Assembly (NCBI RefSeq): GCF_016907755.1
Contig: NZ_JAFBCN010000001.1
Coordinates: 3,472,001-3,536,000 of the forward strand
Reading direction: 5' to 3'
Source: Cellulosimicrobium cellulans
GTDB taxonomy: Bacteria > Actinomycetota > Actinomycetes > Actinomycetales > Cellulomonadaceae
Length of the DNA: 64,000 bases
The notes below the pieces were generated by a model. The model saw nothing but the letters and a program-made list of their open reading frames with translations. It was not told the origin of the DNA and made no database searches. The translations under genes were made by a program, and so were the position numbers. Below, one piece after another: positions 53,877 to 62,811 of the stretch (positions within the stretch are counted from its first letter, which is position 1; every line of letters begins with the position of its first letter).

Positions 53877-54803
53877 TCAGCCCGAGGAGACGGCGGCCGC
53901 GGCCGCGATACGCCGGGCGGCCGAGGAGAGCGCGGTGCCGTCCTTCCACACCATGCGCAGACGTCGGTCGAGCTCGAGCCCCGGGACGGCGATCCGGACC
54001 AGAGAGCCGCGCGCGACGTCGTCGGCGACGGCGAGGCTCGACAGCACGGCGACGGCACCGCCGTGCTGCACGGCCGTCTTGAGCGCCGCCGTGGAGCCGA
54101 GGTAGGGCAGGTGGTCGGGAAGCCGCTGGCCGACCGCCGCGAGACCACGCTCGAGCGTCTCGCGCGTGCCCGAGCCGCGCTCGCGCACGACCAGCCCGCC
54201 CGCGAGCAGCTCGTCGACCCGCAGCGCGCTCCGCCGCGCCCACCGGTGCGCCGGTCCGACGACGACGACGAGCCGGTCGTGCGCCACGGTGCGACTGCGC
54301 AGCCCCCGACGCAGCGTCGCGCTCTCGACGAAGCCCAGCTCCACGGCGCCGTCGAGGACGAGGTCGGTCACCTCGCGCGAGTTGCGCACGACGAGCTCGA
54401 CGTCGGGCGCTCCCCCACCGGGGCCCGACCCCTCGAGCGCCAGGCGCGCGAGCCAGCGGGGCGCCAGGTACTCGGCGACCGTGAGGCTCGCCGCGACACG
54501 CACCCGGGCGGCCGGGGCGTCGCGCAGCGCGGCGACCGAGGTCTCGAAGCGGTCCGACGCCTCGATCACCTCCCGCGCCCACGCGGCGGTGGCGCGGCCC
54601 GTCTCCGTGAGCCGGGAGCCGCGCGTCGTGCGCTCGAGGAGCTCGAGCCCGAGGCGGCGCTCCAGCGCGCGCAGCCCCGCCGACGCCGTCGGCTGGGCTA
54701 CTCCGAGGGACCGCGCCGCGGCGCTGATCGAACCGTGCGAGTCGGTCGCGACGAGCAGCTCGAGCGCGGAGAGCGAGGTCCGGTCGCGGGAGGTCTGAGC
54801 CAT
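53877..54803 (-). CDS. LysR family transcriptional regulator (YeiE-like)
   Basis: 308 residues. N-terminal winged helix (LSALELLVATDSHGSISAAARSLGVAQPTASAGLRALERRLG) and a two-lobed LysR effector domain. ATG 54803 has TAGAGT (complement of 54810-54815) 6 nt upstream, leaderless. Divergent from the YeiH-family gene, the same pairing as YeiE/YeiH in enterobacteria, so it probably regulates that exporter. Confidence 0.92.
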   Translation of the reverse strand: MAQTSRDRTSLSALELLVATDSHGSISAAARSLGVAQPTASAGLRALERRLGLELLERTTRGSRLTETGRATAAWAREVIEASDRFETSVAALRDAPAARVRVAASLTVAEYLAPRWLARLALEGSGPGGGAPDVELVVRNSREVTDLVLDGAVELGFVESATLRRGLRSRTVAHDRLVVVVGPAHRWARRSALRVDELLAGGLVVRERGSGTRETLERGLAAVGQRLPDHLPYLGSTAALKTAVQHGGAVAVLSSLAVADDVARGSLVRIAVPGLELDRRLRMVWKDGTALSSAARRIAAAAAVSSG

Positions 54804-54873
54804 AGGGCCACTCTATGGGTTGCGAGGCAGATCGCTCTTCCGCGGCGTCGTCGCTCGCAGCAGGCTCGAGAGC

Positions 54874-56049
54874 ATGGCCCCTCCCGCACCCCGCACGACC
54901 CGCACCACACCACCCGTCGCGGCGGCGAGCGCGTCCCGCCGCACCGCGGGCTCCCGTGCGCTGCTGCCCGGCCTCGGGCTGGTCGCCACGGCGACGGTCG
55001 TCGTGCTGCTCGGGGCGCGGCTCGTCCCGACGGTGTCGCCGCTCGTCGTCGCGCTCGTGCTCGGTGCGGTCGTCGCGCCGGTGCTGGGCCGGGCGGGCAG
55101 GACCCGGCGCGGGACGGTCGCGGTCGCCTCGACCCGACCCGGGGTCGCGTGGACGTCCCGCGTCGTCCTGCGCACGGGCGTCGTGCTGCTCGGGTTCCAG
55201 CTCTCGGTGCCCGAGGTCCTCGCGCTGGGCTGGCGGGGGCTCGTCGTCGTCACGACGACCCTCCTCGTCACCTTCACGGGCACGCTCGCGCTCGGTCGCG
55301 CGCTCCGGGTGCCGCGCGTCACCACGCTGCTCGTCGCGACCGGGTTCTCGGTCTGCGGGGCCGCGGCGATCTCGGCGATGCAGGGCGTCGTCGCCGGCCC
55401 CGGGCGCACCCCCGGTCAGGTCCGCGAGGACGACGACGGCGTTGCCGCCTCGCTCGCGCTCGTCACCGTCTACGGCACGCTCGCGATCGTCGCGCTGCCG
55501 TGGCTCGCGTCGGTGGTCGGCCTCACCGACGGCCAGGCCGGGCTCTGGATCGGCGCGAGCGTGCAGGAGGTCGCCCAGGTCGTCACGGCCGCCGGGACGA
55601 TCTCGGACCCCGCCCTCGCGACCGCCACGGTCGCCAAGCTCGCGCGCGTCGCCCTCCTCGCCCCGCTCGTCGCGGTCGCCGGCGTCGTCGTGGCCCGCGG
55701 GGCACGCCGAGCGGCCCTCGCCCGGGCCGGCTCCGCCGGCGCGGTCCACCGCGACGTCTCGGGTACGACGACGGACGCGGCCCCGCCGCGGGTCGCACCG
55801 GTGCCGTGGTTCGTCGTCGGGTTCGTGGCCGCGGTGGCGCTGCGCAGCCTGGGCGTCGTGCCGGCGCCCCTGCTCGCCGCGCTCGCGACCGCGACGACGC
55901 TCGCGTTCGTCGCCGCCATGTTCGCGCTCGGGCTCGGCGTGGACGTCCCGTACCTGCTGCGCACGGGGCGGCGCGCGCTCGTCCTCGGCGCGCTGTCGGC
56001 GCTCCTCGTCACGACGACGGCCCTCGTCGGCGTGCTGCTCCTCACCTGA
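54874..56049 (+). CDS. YeiH family putative sulfate exporter
   Basis: 391 residues, about ten TM helices. Family blocks VLRTGVVLLGFQLSVPEVLALG and VTTLLVATGFSVCGAAAISAMQGVV, WIGASVQEVAQVVTAAG, and the C-terminal FAAMFALGLGVDVPYLLRTG. The YeiH/PF03601 family is annotated as putative sulfate exporter; the substrate is not proven. ATG 54874 is preferred over TTG 54820. Divergent LysR regulator upstream. Confidence 0.9.
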   Translation: MAPPAPRTTRTTPPVAAASASRRTAGSRALLPGLGLVATATVVVLLGARLVPTVSPLVVALVLGAVVAPVLGRAGRTRRGTVAVASTRPGVAWTSRVVLRTGVVLLGFQLSVPEVLALGWRGLVVVTTTLLVTFTGTLALGRALRVPRVTTLLVATGFSVCGAAAISAMQGVVAGPGRTPGQVREDDDGVAASLALVTVYGTLAIVALPWLASVVGLTDGQAGLWIGASVQEVAQVVTAAGTISDPALATATVAKLARVALLAPLVAVAGVVVARGARRAALARAGSAGAVHRDVSGTTTDAAPPRVAPVPWFVVGFVAAVALRSLGVVPAPLLAALATATTLAFVAAMFALGLGVDVPYLLRTGRRALVLGALSALLVTTTALVGVLLLT

Positions 56050-56064
56050 CCGGTCCCCGCCGGC

Positions 56065-56185
56065 GGAGAACCCTGGTCACGCGAGAAAGAACCGTGGTGG
56101 CGCGAGGTAGAGCCCTGGTAACGCGAGGTAGAGCCCTGGTCATTTGACCAGGGCTCTACCTCGGCAGACCAGGGCTCTACCTCGG
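56065..56185. repeat. 21-bp periodic inverted/tandem repeat cluster (6 units)
   Basis: Four forward units of GAGGTAGAGCCCTGGT type (their GAnCCnTGGT cores at 56068, 56089, 56110 and 56131, exactly 21 bp apart; the first two are degenerate) followed by two inverted units (ACCAGGGCTCTACC at 56147 and 56168, again 21 bp apart). Forward unit 4 and inverted unit 1 form a long perfect hairpin. It lies between the convergent YeiH gene and the HAD remnant. The same unit occurs at 31051-31109. Confidence 0.9.
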
Positions 56186-56468
56186 CGTGGGGGCCTCGGC
56201 GCGGGCGGGGACGGCGATGCCGAGGGTCGCGGGCAGGTCGGCCAGGGCGTGGACCACGTGCACGCCCGACGCGCGGGCCGACTCCGGGTCCTCGGGGTGC
56301 GGGCCGCCGCGGCGCGTGCCGGGGCGGTCGAGCCAGACGCCGACCAGCCCGGCCGCGAGGGCGGCGCGCGCGTCGACGTCGAGCTCGTCGCCGACGTACG
56401 CCGTGCGGGCCGGGTCGGTGCCGAGCCGGCGGCACGCCTCGGCGAACACGCGGGGGTCGGGCTTGCCG
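56177..56468 (-). pseudogene. Remnant of HAD hydrolase 3' end
   Basis: Encodes the last 90-odd residues of a HAD phosphatase (from the KPDP motif through [24 protein letters not shown] to the end) with native high GC, but has no N-terminal half attached. It is the displaced original 3' part of the gene now at 58277-59077, from which it is separated by a 2.1-kb insertion; the two C-terminal parts agree for most of the first 50 residues, then diverge. It has no start of its own that would give a functional HAD protein. Confidence 0.85.
56454..56468. repeat. 15-bp direct repeat at left boundary of insertion
   Basis: GGGTCGGGCTTGCCG, within the conserved GKPDP-coding part of the HAD gene; it recurs at 58557-58571. 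The shared bases mark where native and foreign HAD sequences join. It could be an attachment-site-like core or simply the recombination breakpoint in conserved sequence. Confidence 0.75.
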
Positions 56469-56500
56469 GATCCTCCGAAACGACAGCCGCTTCGGTTATC

Positions 56501-58255
56501 TCACATGAACCGCTTCTGCACGTTCAGAAGATCCAAGCCCGCAACCTCAACCGTTTGGTCTCCCTCACGCACAAACACCTTGTCTCCGAGCGTCGATACG
56601 TCCGACTGCTCCGGAATCCTAACTACCAGAACTCCAAGGCCGTAGTAGTCGGAGTAGGCAAGACTAGACAGCACACTCCCCTTCAAGGGCTCGGAGAGTT
56701 GCGAATTAGCAATCGCATTGCGTATGCGCTGAACATACGCCTCCACGTTCTCGCCTAGCACCTCGGTCTCGCGCCGAATCCCAACCACGCGGCGTCGACC
56801 GACAGCTCGTGGCTCTATTTGATAAAGAGCCTGAACCCGCTCCGCATCGGCCAGTTTGTCCGCAACTCCAAAAAACACTGTCCCAGAGCGAAAACGCCCA
56901 TTGTTTGCGATCGCGCAGATCGTCTCCAAGAGGCGCTCCAGCACACCCGGATCGAGAGTCTTTGCCTCGTCGAGGCGCAGCAGTCCCTGTTTCAACTCGT
57001 AGTGCGGCGCCTCGATCTCGGACCGGCGAATCGCCTCATCAATATCGAACGAGGTGTGATCACCGTAGATATCCGTGTGGTCACCCGAAACCAGGTGTGG
57101 GCGAACGAGCCCCTTGATGATGTTGACGTTCTTGCGACGGTCCTCTGGGGAAGTGGAGCCTCTACTGGTGTCAACGTGCTGGTTCAAGTTGTGCAGAGCC
57201 TCCTTTACGCCACGATAGTCAGCAACCTTCGTATTCTCGCCGATCAGCAACTCATGCAGAGCGAGGAAGACGACGGCGAATAGTGCAGGGAACGCGTTCG
57301 TGGTCCTTCGCTGAAACAGCAAATCTCGGAGATTTCCCTGACCGCTATTAACGATAGACTGAACCTCGTCAACGACAAACTTGAACTCGGCGGTCACCTT
57401 GGCCGAACCGTATGCTTGCAGGGCCGACTCAATCCGGTCGGCCTCCACGCCATCAGCATAAATTGCGTCTAGCGCATCCTTAGAACGCTCTACCAGACTT
57501 CCGCCAACGACAGAAGCGACAATATCTGCGATGCACTGCTCGTCCATCGAGTCCCGAAGGTCGGTTGATCTCAGCACTCCATTCCGAACCCAGAAAACTT
57601 CGCTCGCAGATACTTCATATCCGTGCTTGCTCTTGGGCAGGTCAATGCTGATCGTCGGCATGTCCACCAGGCCGAGTTCAGGACTAGACACATCACCCCT
57701 GATCTCGCAAGCAAGGTCGCGGACTAGACCAGAGAATTCGTTCTGAACTCCGGCCTGTCGTCGCTCCTGATCACTTAGCCGATGCCCGTAGGTGTTGATG
57801 CGGCCAAAGACGTCGTCGATCTCGCTTGTCGTCGCGCCACGCATCACAGATATGGCTAGATTGTAATCGAGGAACGTACCTACCTCGCGTGAACTCAATA
57901 GCGCCACGTCTGTCTTTTGCTCAAAAACGCCCTCGGACGCCCGCGTGTTTGCCGTCGGAAACTCTGGCAGGTTGAAGTACCGGCCATCCAAAGTGGAGAA
58001 CTGCATCTCGATAAAGGACATGAGCGAGTGAATCCGCTGGAGACCATCGATCACTTCGTACCCTCCGCCATCCCGCTCTGCGAGAAGGACTGCAGGGATT
58101 GGGTACTTCTTTAGTACCGACTCAACTAGTCGCTGCTTCTCTTCCAGGGTCCACACAAGCTTGCGCTGGTAACGCCGATTAACCCATAGTTGACCTTCGG
58201 CGTACCAAGCATACAGAGACTGGATTGACTTCGGCTGCGAGTCGAGTTCGGCCAC
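56501..58255 (-). CDS. DUF262-AlbA_2 fusion protein, putative defence factor
   Basis: 584 residues. N-terminal DUF262 (GmrS-like, ParB/Srx NTPase fold): NRRYQRKLVWTLEEKQRLVES, the DGLQR motif at 70-74 (DGQQR in most members), and FGRINTYGHRLSDQERRQAG. A helical middle part (about 190-400) is not recognised. C-terminal AlbA_2/Schlafen-type domain (about 410-580): HYELKQG with Glu-x-Lys at 420-422, TICAIANNG, GTVFFGVADK and KVFVREGDQTVEV. DUF262 proteins are NTPases of modification-dependent restriction and BREX-like systems; Schlafen folds are often RNases. GTG 58255. The combination suggests phage defence. Confidence 0.8.
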   Translation of the reverse strand: MAELDSQPKSIQSLYAWYAEGQLWVNRRYQRKLVWTLEEKQRLVESVLKKYPIPAVLLAERDGGGYEVIDGLQRIHSLMSFIEMQFSTLDGRYFNLPEFPTANTRASEGVFEQKTDVALLSSREVGTFLDYNLAISVMRGATTSEIDDVFGRINTYGHRLSDQERRQAGVQNEFSGLVRDLACEIRGDVSSPELGLVDMPTISIDLPKSKHGYEVSASEVFWVRNGVLRSTDLRDSMDEQCIADIVASVVGGSLVERSKDALDAIYADGVEADRIESALQAYGSAKVTAEFKFVVDEVQSIVNSGQGNLRDLLFQRRTTNAFPALFAVVFLALHELLIGENTKVADYRGVKEALHNLNQHVDTSRGSTSPEDRRKNVNIIKGLVRPHLVSGDHTDIYGDHTSFDIDEAIRRSEIEAPHYELKQGLLRLDEAKTLDPGVLERLLETICAIANNGRFRSGTVFFGVADKLADAERVQALYQIEPRAVGRRRVVGIRRETEVLGENVEAYVQRIRNAIANSQLSEPLKGSVLSSLAYSDYYGLGVLVVRIPEQSDVSTLGDKVFVREGDQTVEVAGLDLLNVQKRFM

Positions 58256-58276
58256 GTCGACATAGTGCCATGCCTG

Positions 58277-59077
58277 TCAAGCCGACGAGGAAGTTGACCG
58301 CGTCGCGGCTGGAAGCGCGAGCGAGCGCGCGGCAAGCAACTCGGTCAGTCTGGCGATCGTCACAACTCCAGCGCGTCCGGCCGAATCAATCTCAGATGTG
58401 GTGACGCGCCCTCGCCGGGTGCCAGGTCGGTCGAGCCATACGCCCAACAAGCCCGCCTTAATCGCTCCGAGCGCGTCGACGTCGAGTTCGTCGCCCACGT
58501 ATGCCGTTCGCGAAGGATCGGTACCGAGCCGTCGGCAGGCCTCCAGAAAACAGGACGGGTCGGGCTTGCCGAAGCCGAGCGTGTCGACGCCGACGAGCAG
58601 CGGGACGTCGGCCAGGCCCGCGGCGGCGAGCTTGCGGGTCTGCAGCTCGACGCGCGCGTTGGTCAGCGACCCGACCCGCACCCCGGCCGCGACGAGCGCG
58701 TCCACGACCGGTCGCGAGTCGTCGAACGCCGCCCAGGACGCCTCGAACGTGCCCCAGAAGAGGTCCTTCCAGTCCACGTACGCGGCGTCGTCGAGCAGCG
58801 CGCCGCCGAACGTCGCCTGGAGCTCGTTCGCGCGCGCCATGCGCTGCGCGTCGAAGTCGACCTCGCCGCGCGTGTACGCGCGGTAGTGACCGTTCGGGTC
58901 GGAGCGCCACAGCGCGAGGACCTCGTCGTACCGCTCCTCGGGCAGGTGCGGGAGCCAGACGCGCGACGCGGCGGCGATCGACTCGGCGAACGCGGCGCGC
59001 GTGTCGACGAGCGTGTCGTCGACGTCGAACAGGACGCCCTCGACCGCCACGGGGGTCGCCGAGACGCCGTCCGTCAC
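58277..59077 (-). CDS. HAD family hydrolase (chimeric: native N-terminus, foreign C-terminus)
   Basis: 266 residues. HAD phosphatase: FDVDDTLVD at 17-25 (nucleophile Asp18), a cap domain, [21 protein letters not shown] with the second motif, GKPDPSCF and [10 protein letters not shown] (acidic motif IV). Up to about residue 169 the codons are high-GC like the neighbours; after the GGGTCGGGCTTGCCG junction they turn lower-GC, so the last 97 residues come from the insertion. All catalytic motifs are kept. GTG 59077 overlaps the gltX stop (GTGA), so the pair is coupled. Substrate unknown. Confidence 0.88.
   Translation of the reverse strand: MTDGVSATPVAVEGVLFDVDDTLVDTRAAFAESIAAASRVWLPHLPEERYDEVLALWRSDPNGHYRAYTRGEVDFDAQRMARANELQATFGGALLDDAAYVDWKDLFWGTFEASWAAFDDSRPVVDALVAAGVRVGSLTNARVELQTRKLAAAGLADVPLLVGVDTLGFGKPDPSCFLEACRRLGTDPSRTAYVGDELDVDALGAIKAGLLGVWLDRPGTRRGRVTTSEIDSAGRAGVVTIARLTELLAARSLALPAATRSTSSSA
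58557..58571. repeat. 15-bp direct repeat at right boundary of insertion
   Basis: Second copy of GGGTCGGGCTTGCCG, in frame in the intact HAD gene, at the point where its codon use changes from high to lower GC. Confidence 0.75.
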
Positions 59078-60576
59078 AGCGCGTCCCGCAAGCGGACGAG
59101 GCGCTCCAGCGTGGAGCCCTTGCCGAGCAGCTCCATGGACTCGAACAGCGGCGGGGAGACGCGGCGGCCCGTGAGCGCGACGCGCAGCGGCGTGAACGCG
59201 AACCGCGGCTTGACGCCCATGCCCTCGACGATCGCGTCGCGCAGGCGCTCCTCGATCGCGGCGGTGACGAACTCGCCGTCCTGCAGCACGTCGAGCGCGG
59301 TGATCGCGGCGGCGAGGATGTCCTTGGCGTCGTCGCGCAGGGCGCCGCGCGCGTCGTCCTCGACCGTCAGCGCGTCGTCGGCCGTGAAGAGGAAGCCGAG
59401 CATGCCGACCGACTCGCCGAGCAGAACCATGCGCTCCTGGACGAGCGGCGCGGCCGCCGTGAGGATCTCCTGGTTGCGCGGGGAGAGGTCCGCGAACGAG
59501 TCCGCGGGGACCAGGCCGCCCGCGTGCAGGTACGGGACGAGGCGGTCGCGGAAGTCCTCGGGCGCGAGCAGGCGCACGTGCGTCGCGTTGATCGCCTCGG
59601 CCTTCTTGAGGTCGAAGCGCGCCGGGTTGGGCAGCACGTCGTGCACGTCGAAGGCCTCGACCAGCTCCGTGACGGTGAAGATGTCGTGGTCCGGCGAGAT
59701 GGACCAGCCGAGCAGCGCGAGGTAGTTGAGCAGGCCCTCGGGCGTGAAGCCGCGCTCGCGGTGCAGGAACAGGTTGGACTCGGGGTCGCGCTTGGAGAGC
59801 TTCTTGTTGCCCTCGCCCATGACGTAGGGCAGGTGGCCGAACTCCGGCATCACCTCGGCCACGCCGATCTCGAGCAGCGCCCGGTACAGCGCGATCTGCC
59901 GCGGCGTGGACGACAGCAGGTCCTCGCCGCGCAGCACGTGCGTGATGCCCATGAGCGCGTCGTCGACCGGGTTGACGAGCGTGTAGAGCGGCTGGCCGTT
60001 GCCGCGCACGAGCGCGTAGTCCGGGACCGAGCCCACCTTGAACGTGATCTCGCCGCGGACGAGGTCGGTGAACGTGATGTCCTCGTCGGGCATGCGCAGG
60101 CGTAGCACCGGCTCGCGCCCCTCGGCGCGGAACGCGGCCTTCTGCTCGTCCGTGAGGGTGCGGTCGAAGTTGTCGTACCCCTTGGTCTTGACGCCTGCGG
60201 CGGCGTTGCGCGCGTCGGACTCCTCGGGCGTCGAGAACGACTCGTAGACGTACCCGCCCTCGACGAGCCGCGCGATGACGTCCTGGTAGATGTCCGCGCG
60301 CTGCGACTGCCGGTACGGCTCGTGCGGACCGCCGACCTCGACGCCCTCGTCCCAGTCCAGGCCGAGCCAGCGCAGCGCGTCGAGGAGCTGCTGGTAGCTC
60401 TCCTCGCTGTCGCGCGCGGCGTCGGTGTCCTCGATGCGGAACACGAACGTGCCGCCCGTGTGCCGCGCGTAGGCCCAGTTGAACAGCGCGGTGCGGATGA
60501 GCCCGACGTGCGGCGTCCCGGTCGGGGACGGGCAGAAGCGGACGCGGACGGGCGAGGAGCCAGGTGCGGGGATCAC
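59074..60576 (-). CDS. gltX: Glutamyl-tRNA synthetase
   Basis: 500 residues. Class I synthetase: [22 protein letters not shown] holds the HIGH-equivalent, [15 protein letters not shown] binds Glu, [13 protein letters not shown], and [14 protein letters not shown] is the KMSKS loop. It charges tRNA-Glu and, with amidotransferase, supports tRNA-Gln. GTG 60576 lies 7 nt after TACGCT (complement of 60584-60589), a leaderless start. The frame continues upstream without a stop into another protein-like sequence (see next entry). Confidence 0.96.
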   Translation of the reverse strand: MIPAPGSSPVRVRFCPSPTGTPHVGLIRTALFNWAYARHTGGTFVFRIEDTDAARDSEESYQQLLDALRWLGLDWDEGVEVGGPHEPYRQSQRADIYQDVIARLVEGGYVYESFSTPEESDARNAAAGVKTKGYDNFDRTLTDEQKAAFRAEGREPVLRLRMPDEDITFTDLVRGEITFKVGSVPDYALVRGNGQPLYTLVNPVDDALMGITHVLRGEDLLSSTPRQIALYRALLEIGVAEVMPEFGHLPYVMGEGNKKLSKRDPESNLFLHRERGFTPEGLLNYLALLGWSISPDHDIFTVTELVEAFDVHDVLPNPARFDLKKAEAINATHVRLLAPEDFRDRLVPYLHAGGLVPADSFADLSPRNQEILTAAAPLVQERMVLLGESVGMLGFLFTADDALTVEDDARGALRDDAKDILAAAITALDVLQDGEFVTAAIEERLRDAIVEGMGVKPRFAFTPLRVALTGRRVSPPLFESMELLGKGSTLERLVRLRDAL

Positions 60577-61311
60577 GGTGCCCAGCGTAGTTGCCCGAGA
60601 GCGCACCGCCCGATAGTCCCCCGCGTCCGAGCTCGTCGGGCGCCAGAGCTCGAGACCGTTGAGGAGCTGCTGGCCGAGCGGGTAGGGAAAGCGTTCATGG
60701 TCGGCTGCCGTCTGGACGAACCGTCGAACCACATCCCGACGCAGCCGGTCCTGGACCGCAGAGGCGTCTGCGCACAGATAGACCGACGTGAGGGCCTCTG
60801 ACACCAACAGGTTTGAGATCCATGGCTTTCGATCGTCGGAGGGCGACCCAGCGAGAACCGCCTCGGCGAATCGACCGAGCACCATGTCCAGGGCCCGGAC
60901 CTGCTGTGTCGCTTCGGCCGCCCACGCGACTGCCTGAGCCGGTGGCGCTCCGCCGGCCAGGTACTCGTCTCGGAGTGCTTCCTCCTGCGGATCGCAGACG
61001 TGCTCCTGGAGACTCTCGACGGACATCTGGCCGCCTTCCAACCCGTGGACCAGATGTGGCTTCGGAAGCCCGAGAATCTTGTGGAGCGCCCCCTCCCACG
61101 CTGTCGCGGGCTGGTCACCGGGGAGAAGGACGAGGTCTTCTCGTTCGACCAGACGGCGGATGTCGGCGGCGAGGCTGTCAAGGCTCTCTCGATGCCAAGG
61201 GTCGACCCAGCACGCCGCGAGGACTCCTGTCCGATGGTGATCGCGTTCGGGGAGTGTCGCCGCGAGGATCAGCAGCTCACGAACCGTGACGATGCCGTCT
61301 GCCACGCCCAT
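60577..61311 (-). CDS. Unknown protein lacking a stop codon, in frame with gltX
   Basis: 245 codons from ATG 61311 with a GGGAG upstream. The translation looks like a real protein ([57 protein letters not shown]) and GC is lower than in the neighbours, but there is no stop: it runs straight into gltX. Either a truncated foreign gene was joined to gltX, or GluRS is sometimes made with a 245-residue extension. The gltX promoter lies inside its 3' end. No family recognised. Confidence 0.6.
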
Positions 61312-61342
61312 CACTCCCGCCCGGTGTCTCGGTTCATCTGCG

Positions 61343-61969
61343 TCAGACGAAGACCCGCTCGTCGCCCGTTGCCTGCCAGACGACGACCCGGTTGCCCCTC
61401 TCCACCCGGTAGCGGTGCTGTGCGACCGAGTCGAGGAGCTGGCGGAGATCCCCGTAGTCCACCTCGAGCCTCGCTGTACCGACCAGGACGAGCGCGCTCC
61501 CCAGCACGGTGTTGTGCAGGACGATGACGTCACGCTCGCCGTCGGGGTCGTGGTCGAACCGGACGTACAGATCCTCACGCCCCGGCTCGACCGTCGTGAC
61601 CTCGACCGACGAGATCCCGGGGACGGCGAGGACGTCGTCGGCAGTGAGCGTCGTCGGGACCGGAAGCACACGGGCGTCCGCGGCCCTCCGCGTCCCGGTC
61701 GCTCGCACCTCGACCGCTACCGTCGAGGTCCGACGATCTGGCCGAACACGCGCGCGGACGAAGACCACCAGCCCGCCGATCGCGGCGCCCGCGAAGGCGC
61801 AGACCGGGACGCTGACGATCGCGAGGACGACCGCATAGGCCAGCACCTCACCGACGGGGACGCGCCCGGAGAGCGACGCGAGGACCGCGAGCACGACGAC
61901 GACCGCGCACGGGACGACCGCGCCCCAGCCCGCCCCGCGCGCGACGGTACGACCCGGGGCGCGTCCCAC
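61343..61969 (-). CDS. Two-TM membrane protein of unknown function
   Basis: 208 residues from GTG 61969. Two TM segments (about 15-33 [19 protein letters not shown] and 42-72 [21 protein letters not shown]), then a cytoplasmic Arg-rich stretch and a domain with [45 protein letters not shown]. Not recognised. It starts 3 bp downstream of the FAH gene stop, so it is co-transcribed with it. The C-terminal sequence and its DNA are a little lower in GC near the 3' end. Confidence 0.7.
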   Translation of the reverse strand: MGRAPGRTVARGAGWGAVVPCAVVVVLAVLASLSGRVPVGEVLAYAVVLAIVSVPVCAFAGAAIGGLVVFVRARVRPDRRTSTVAVEVRATGTRRAADARVLPVPTTLTADDVLAVPGISSVEVTTVEPGREDLYVRFDHDPDGERDVIVLHNTVLGSALVLVGTARLEVDYGDLRQLLDSVAQHRYRVERGNRVVVWQATGDERVFV

Positions 61970-61971
61970 GG

Positions 61972-62754
61972 TCAGTGGCGCCGGACGACCGGGTTGCTCA
62001 GGACGCCGAGCCCCTCGACCTCGCACTCGACGCGGTCGCCCACGTCGACCAGGCCGACGCCCGCGGGCGTGCCGGTGAGGATGACGTCGCCGGGCAGGAG
62101 GGTCATCGCCTCGGAGATGTACGACACCAGGAAGGGGATGTCGAAGATCATGTCGCTCGTGCGGCCGTCCTGCTTGACCTCGCCGTTGACACGGCTGCGG
62201 ACGCCGACGTCCTCGGGGTTCAGGTCGGTGTCGATCCACGGGCCGAGCGGGCACGACGAGTCGAAGCCCTTGGCACGCGCCCACTGCCCGTCGGTGCGCT
62301 GCGCGTCGCGTGCGGTGACGTCGTTCGCGACCGTGTAGCCGAGCACGTACCCGGGCGCCGCCTCGGGCGACACGTCCTTGGCGAGCCGGCCGATGACGAC
62401 CGCGAGCTCGGCCTCGTACGACACCTCCTGCGAGAAGTCGGGCAGGACGATCGGGTCGTCCGGGCCGACGACGGAGGTGTTCGGCTTGAGGAACAGCAGC
62501 GGGCTCGTCGGGACGTCGTTGCCCATCTCCTTCGCGTGGTCCGCGTAGTTGCGGCCCACGGCGACGATCTTGGAGCGCGGGATCACCGGCGCGAGGAGCC
62601 GGACGCCGTCGCCCAGCTCGATGCGCTCGCCCGTCGGTGTCACAGGCATGTAGAGCGGGTCGCCCGTGAGGACCGCGAGGTACGTGCGGTCCCCCTCCTG
62701 CTGGACGAGGGCGTAGCGGGGGTCGTCTCCGGTGGTGAATCTCGCGATGCGCAC
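61972..62754 (-). CDS. Fumarylacetoacetate hydrolase family protein
   Basis: 260 residues. C-terminal FAH domain: [47 protein letters not shown] (metal-binding Glu residues), [35 protein letters not shown], and [16 protein letters not shown]. Members hydrolyse or tautomerise acylpyruvates such as oxaloacetate enol. Found next to gltX in many actinobacteria. GTG 62754 lies 6 nt after TAGCCT (complement of 62761-62766), leaderless. Confidence 0.93.
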   Translation of the reverse strand: MRIARFTTGDDPRYALVQQEGDRTYLAVLTGDPLYMPVTPTGERIELGDGVRLLAPVIPRSKIVAVGRNYADHAKEMGNDVPTSPLLFLKPNTSVVGPDDPIVLPDFSQEVSYEAELAVVIGRLAKDVSPEAAPGYVLGYTVANDVTARDAQRTDGQWARAKGFDSSCPLGPWIDTDLNPEDVGVRSRVNGEVKQDGRTSDMIFDIPFLVSYISEAMTLLPGDVILTGTPAGVGLVDVGDRVECEVEGLGVLSNPVVRRH

Positions 62755-62811
62755 GGGCTCAGGCTATCCGGCCTGCGCCCGCGCGACCGCGCCAGACGGT
62801 GTCGCGCGCGG

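Larger units (their letters stand above)
56469..58571. mobile_element. Insertion carrying DUF262-AlbA_2 gene and replacement HAD 3' end
   Basis: 2,103 bp of clearly lower GC (near 52-55 percent in the central gene against about 73 outside). It carries one complete gene on the minus strand (56501-58255) and, at its right edge, a new 3' end for the interrupted HAD gene, so the reading frame is restored. Bounded by the 15-bp direct repeats 56454-56468 and 58557-58571. No integrase, transposase or terminal inverted repeat is visible, so it is mobile by inference, perhaps moved in trans or by homologous exchange. Confidence 0.75.

Noticed and set aside
56065-56185. CRISPR array
   Set aside because: Units are 16-18 bp in a 21-bp register with only 3-5 bp between them and include inverted copies; there are no spacers and no cas genes.
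56177-56449. Independent small gene
   Set aside because: It begins in the middle of the HAD motif region and matches the C-terminus of the intact HAD gene; it is a remnant.
56469-58571. Insertion sequence
   Set aside because: No transposase, no terminal inverted repeats and no short target duplication outside the shared coding sequence; called an insertion of unknown mechanism.
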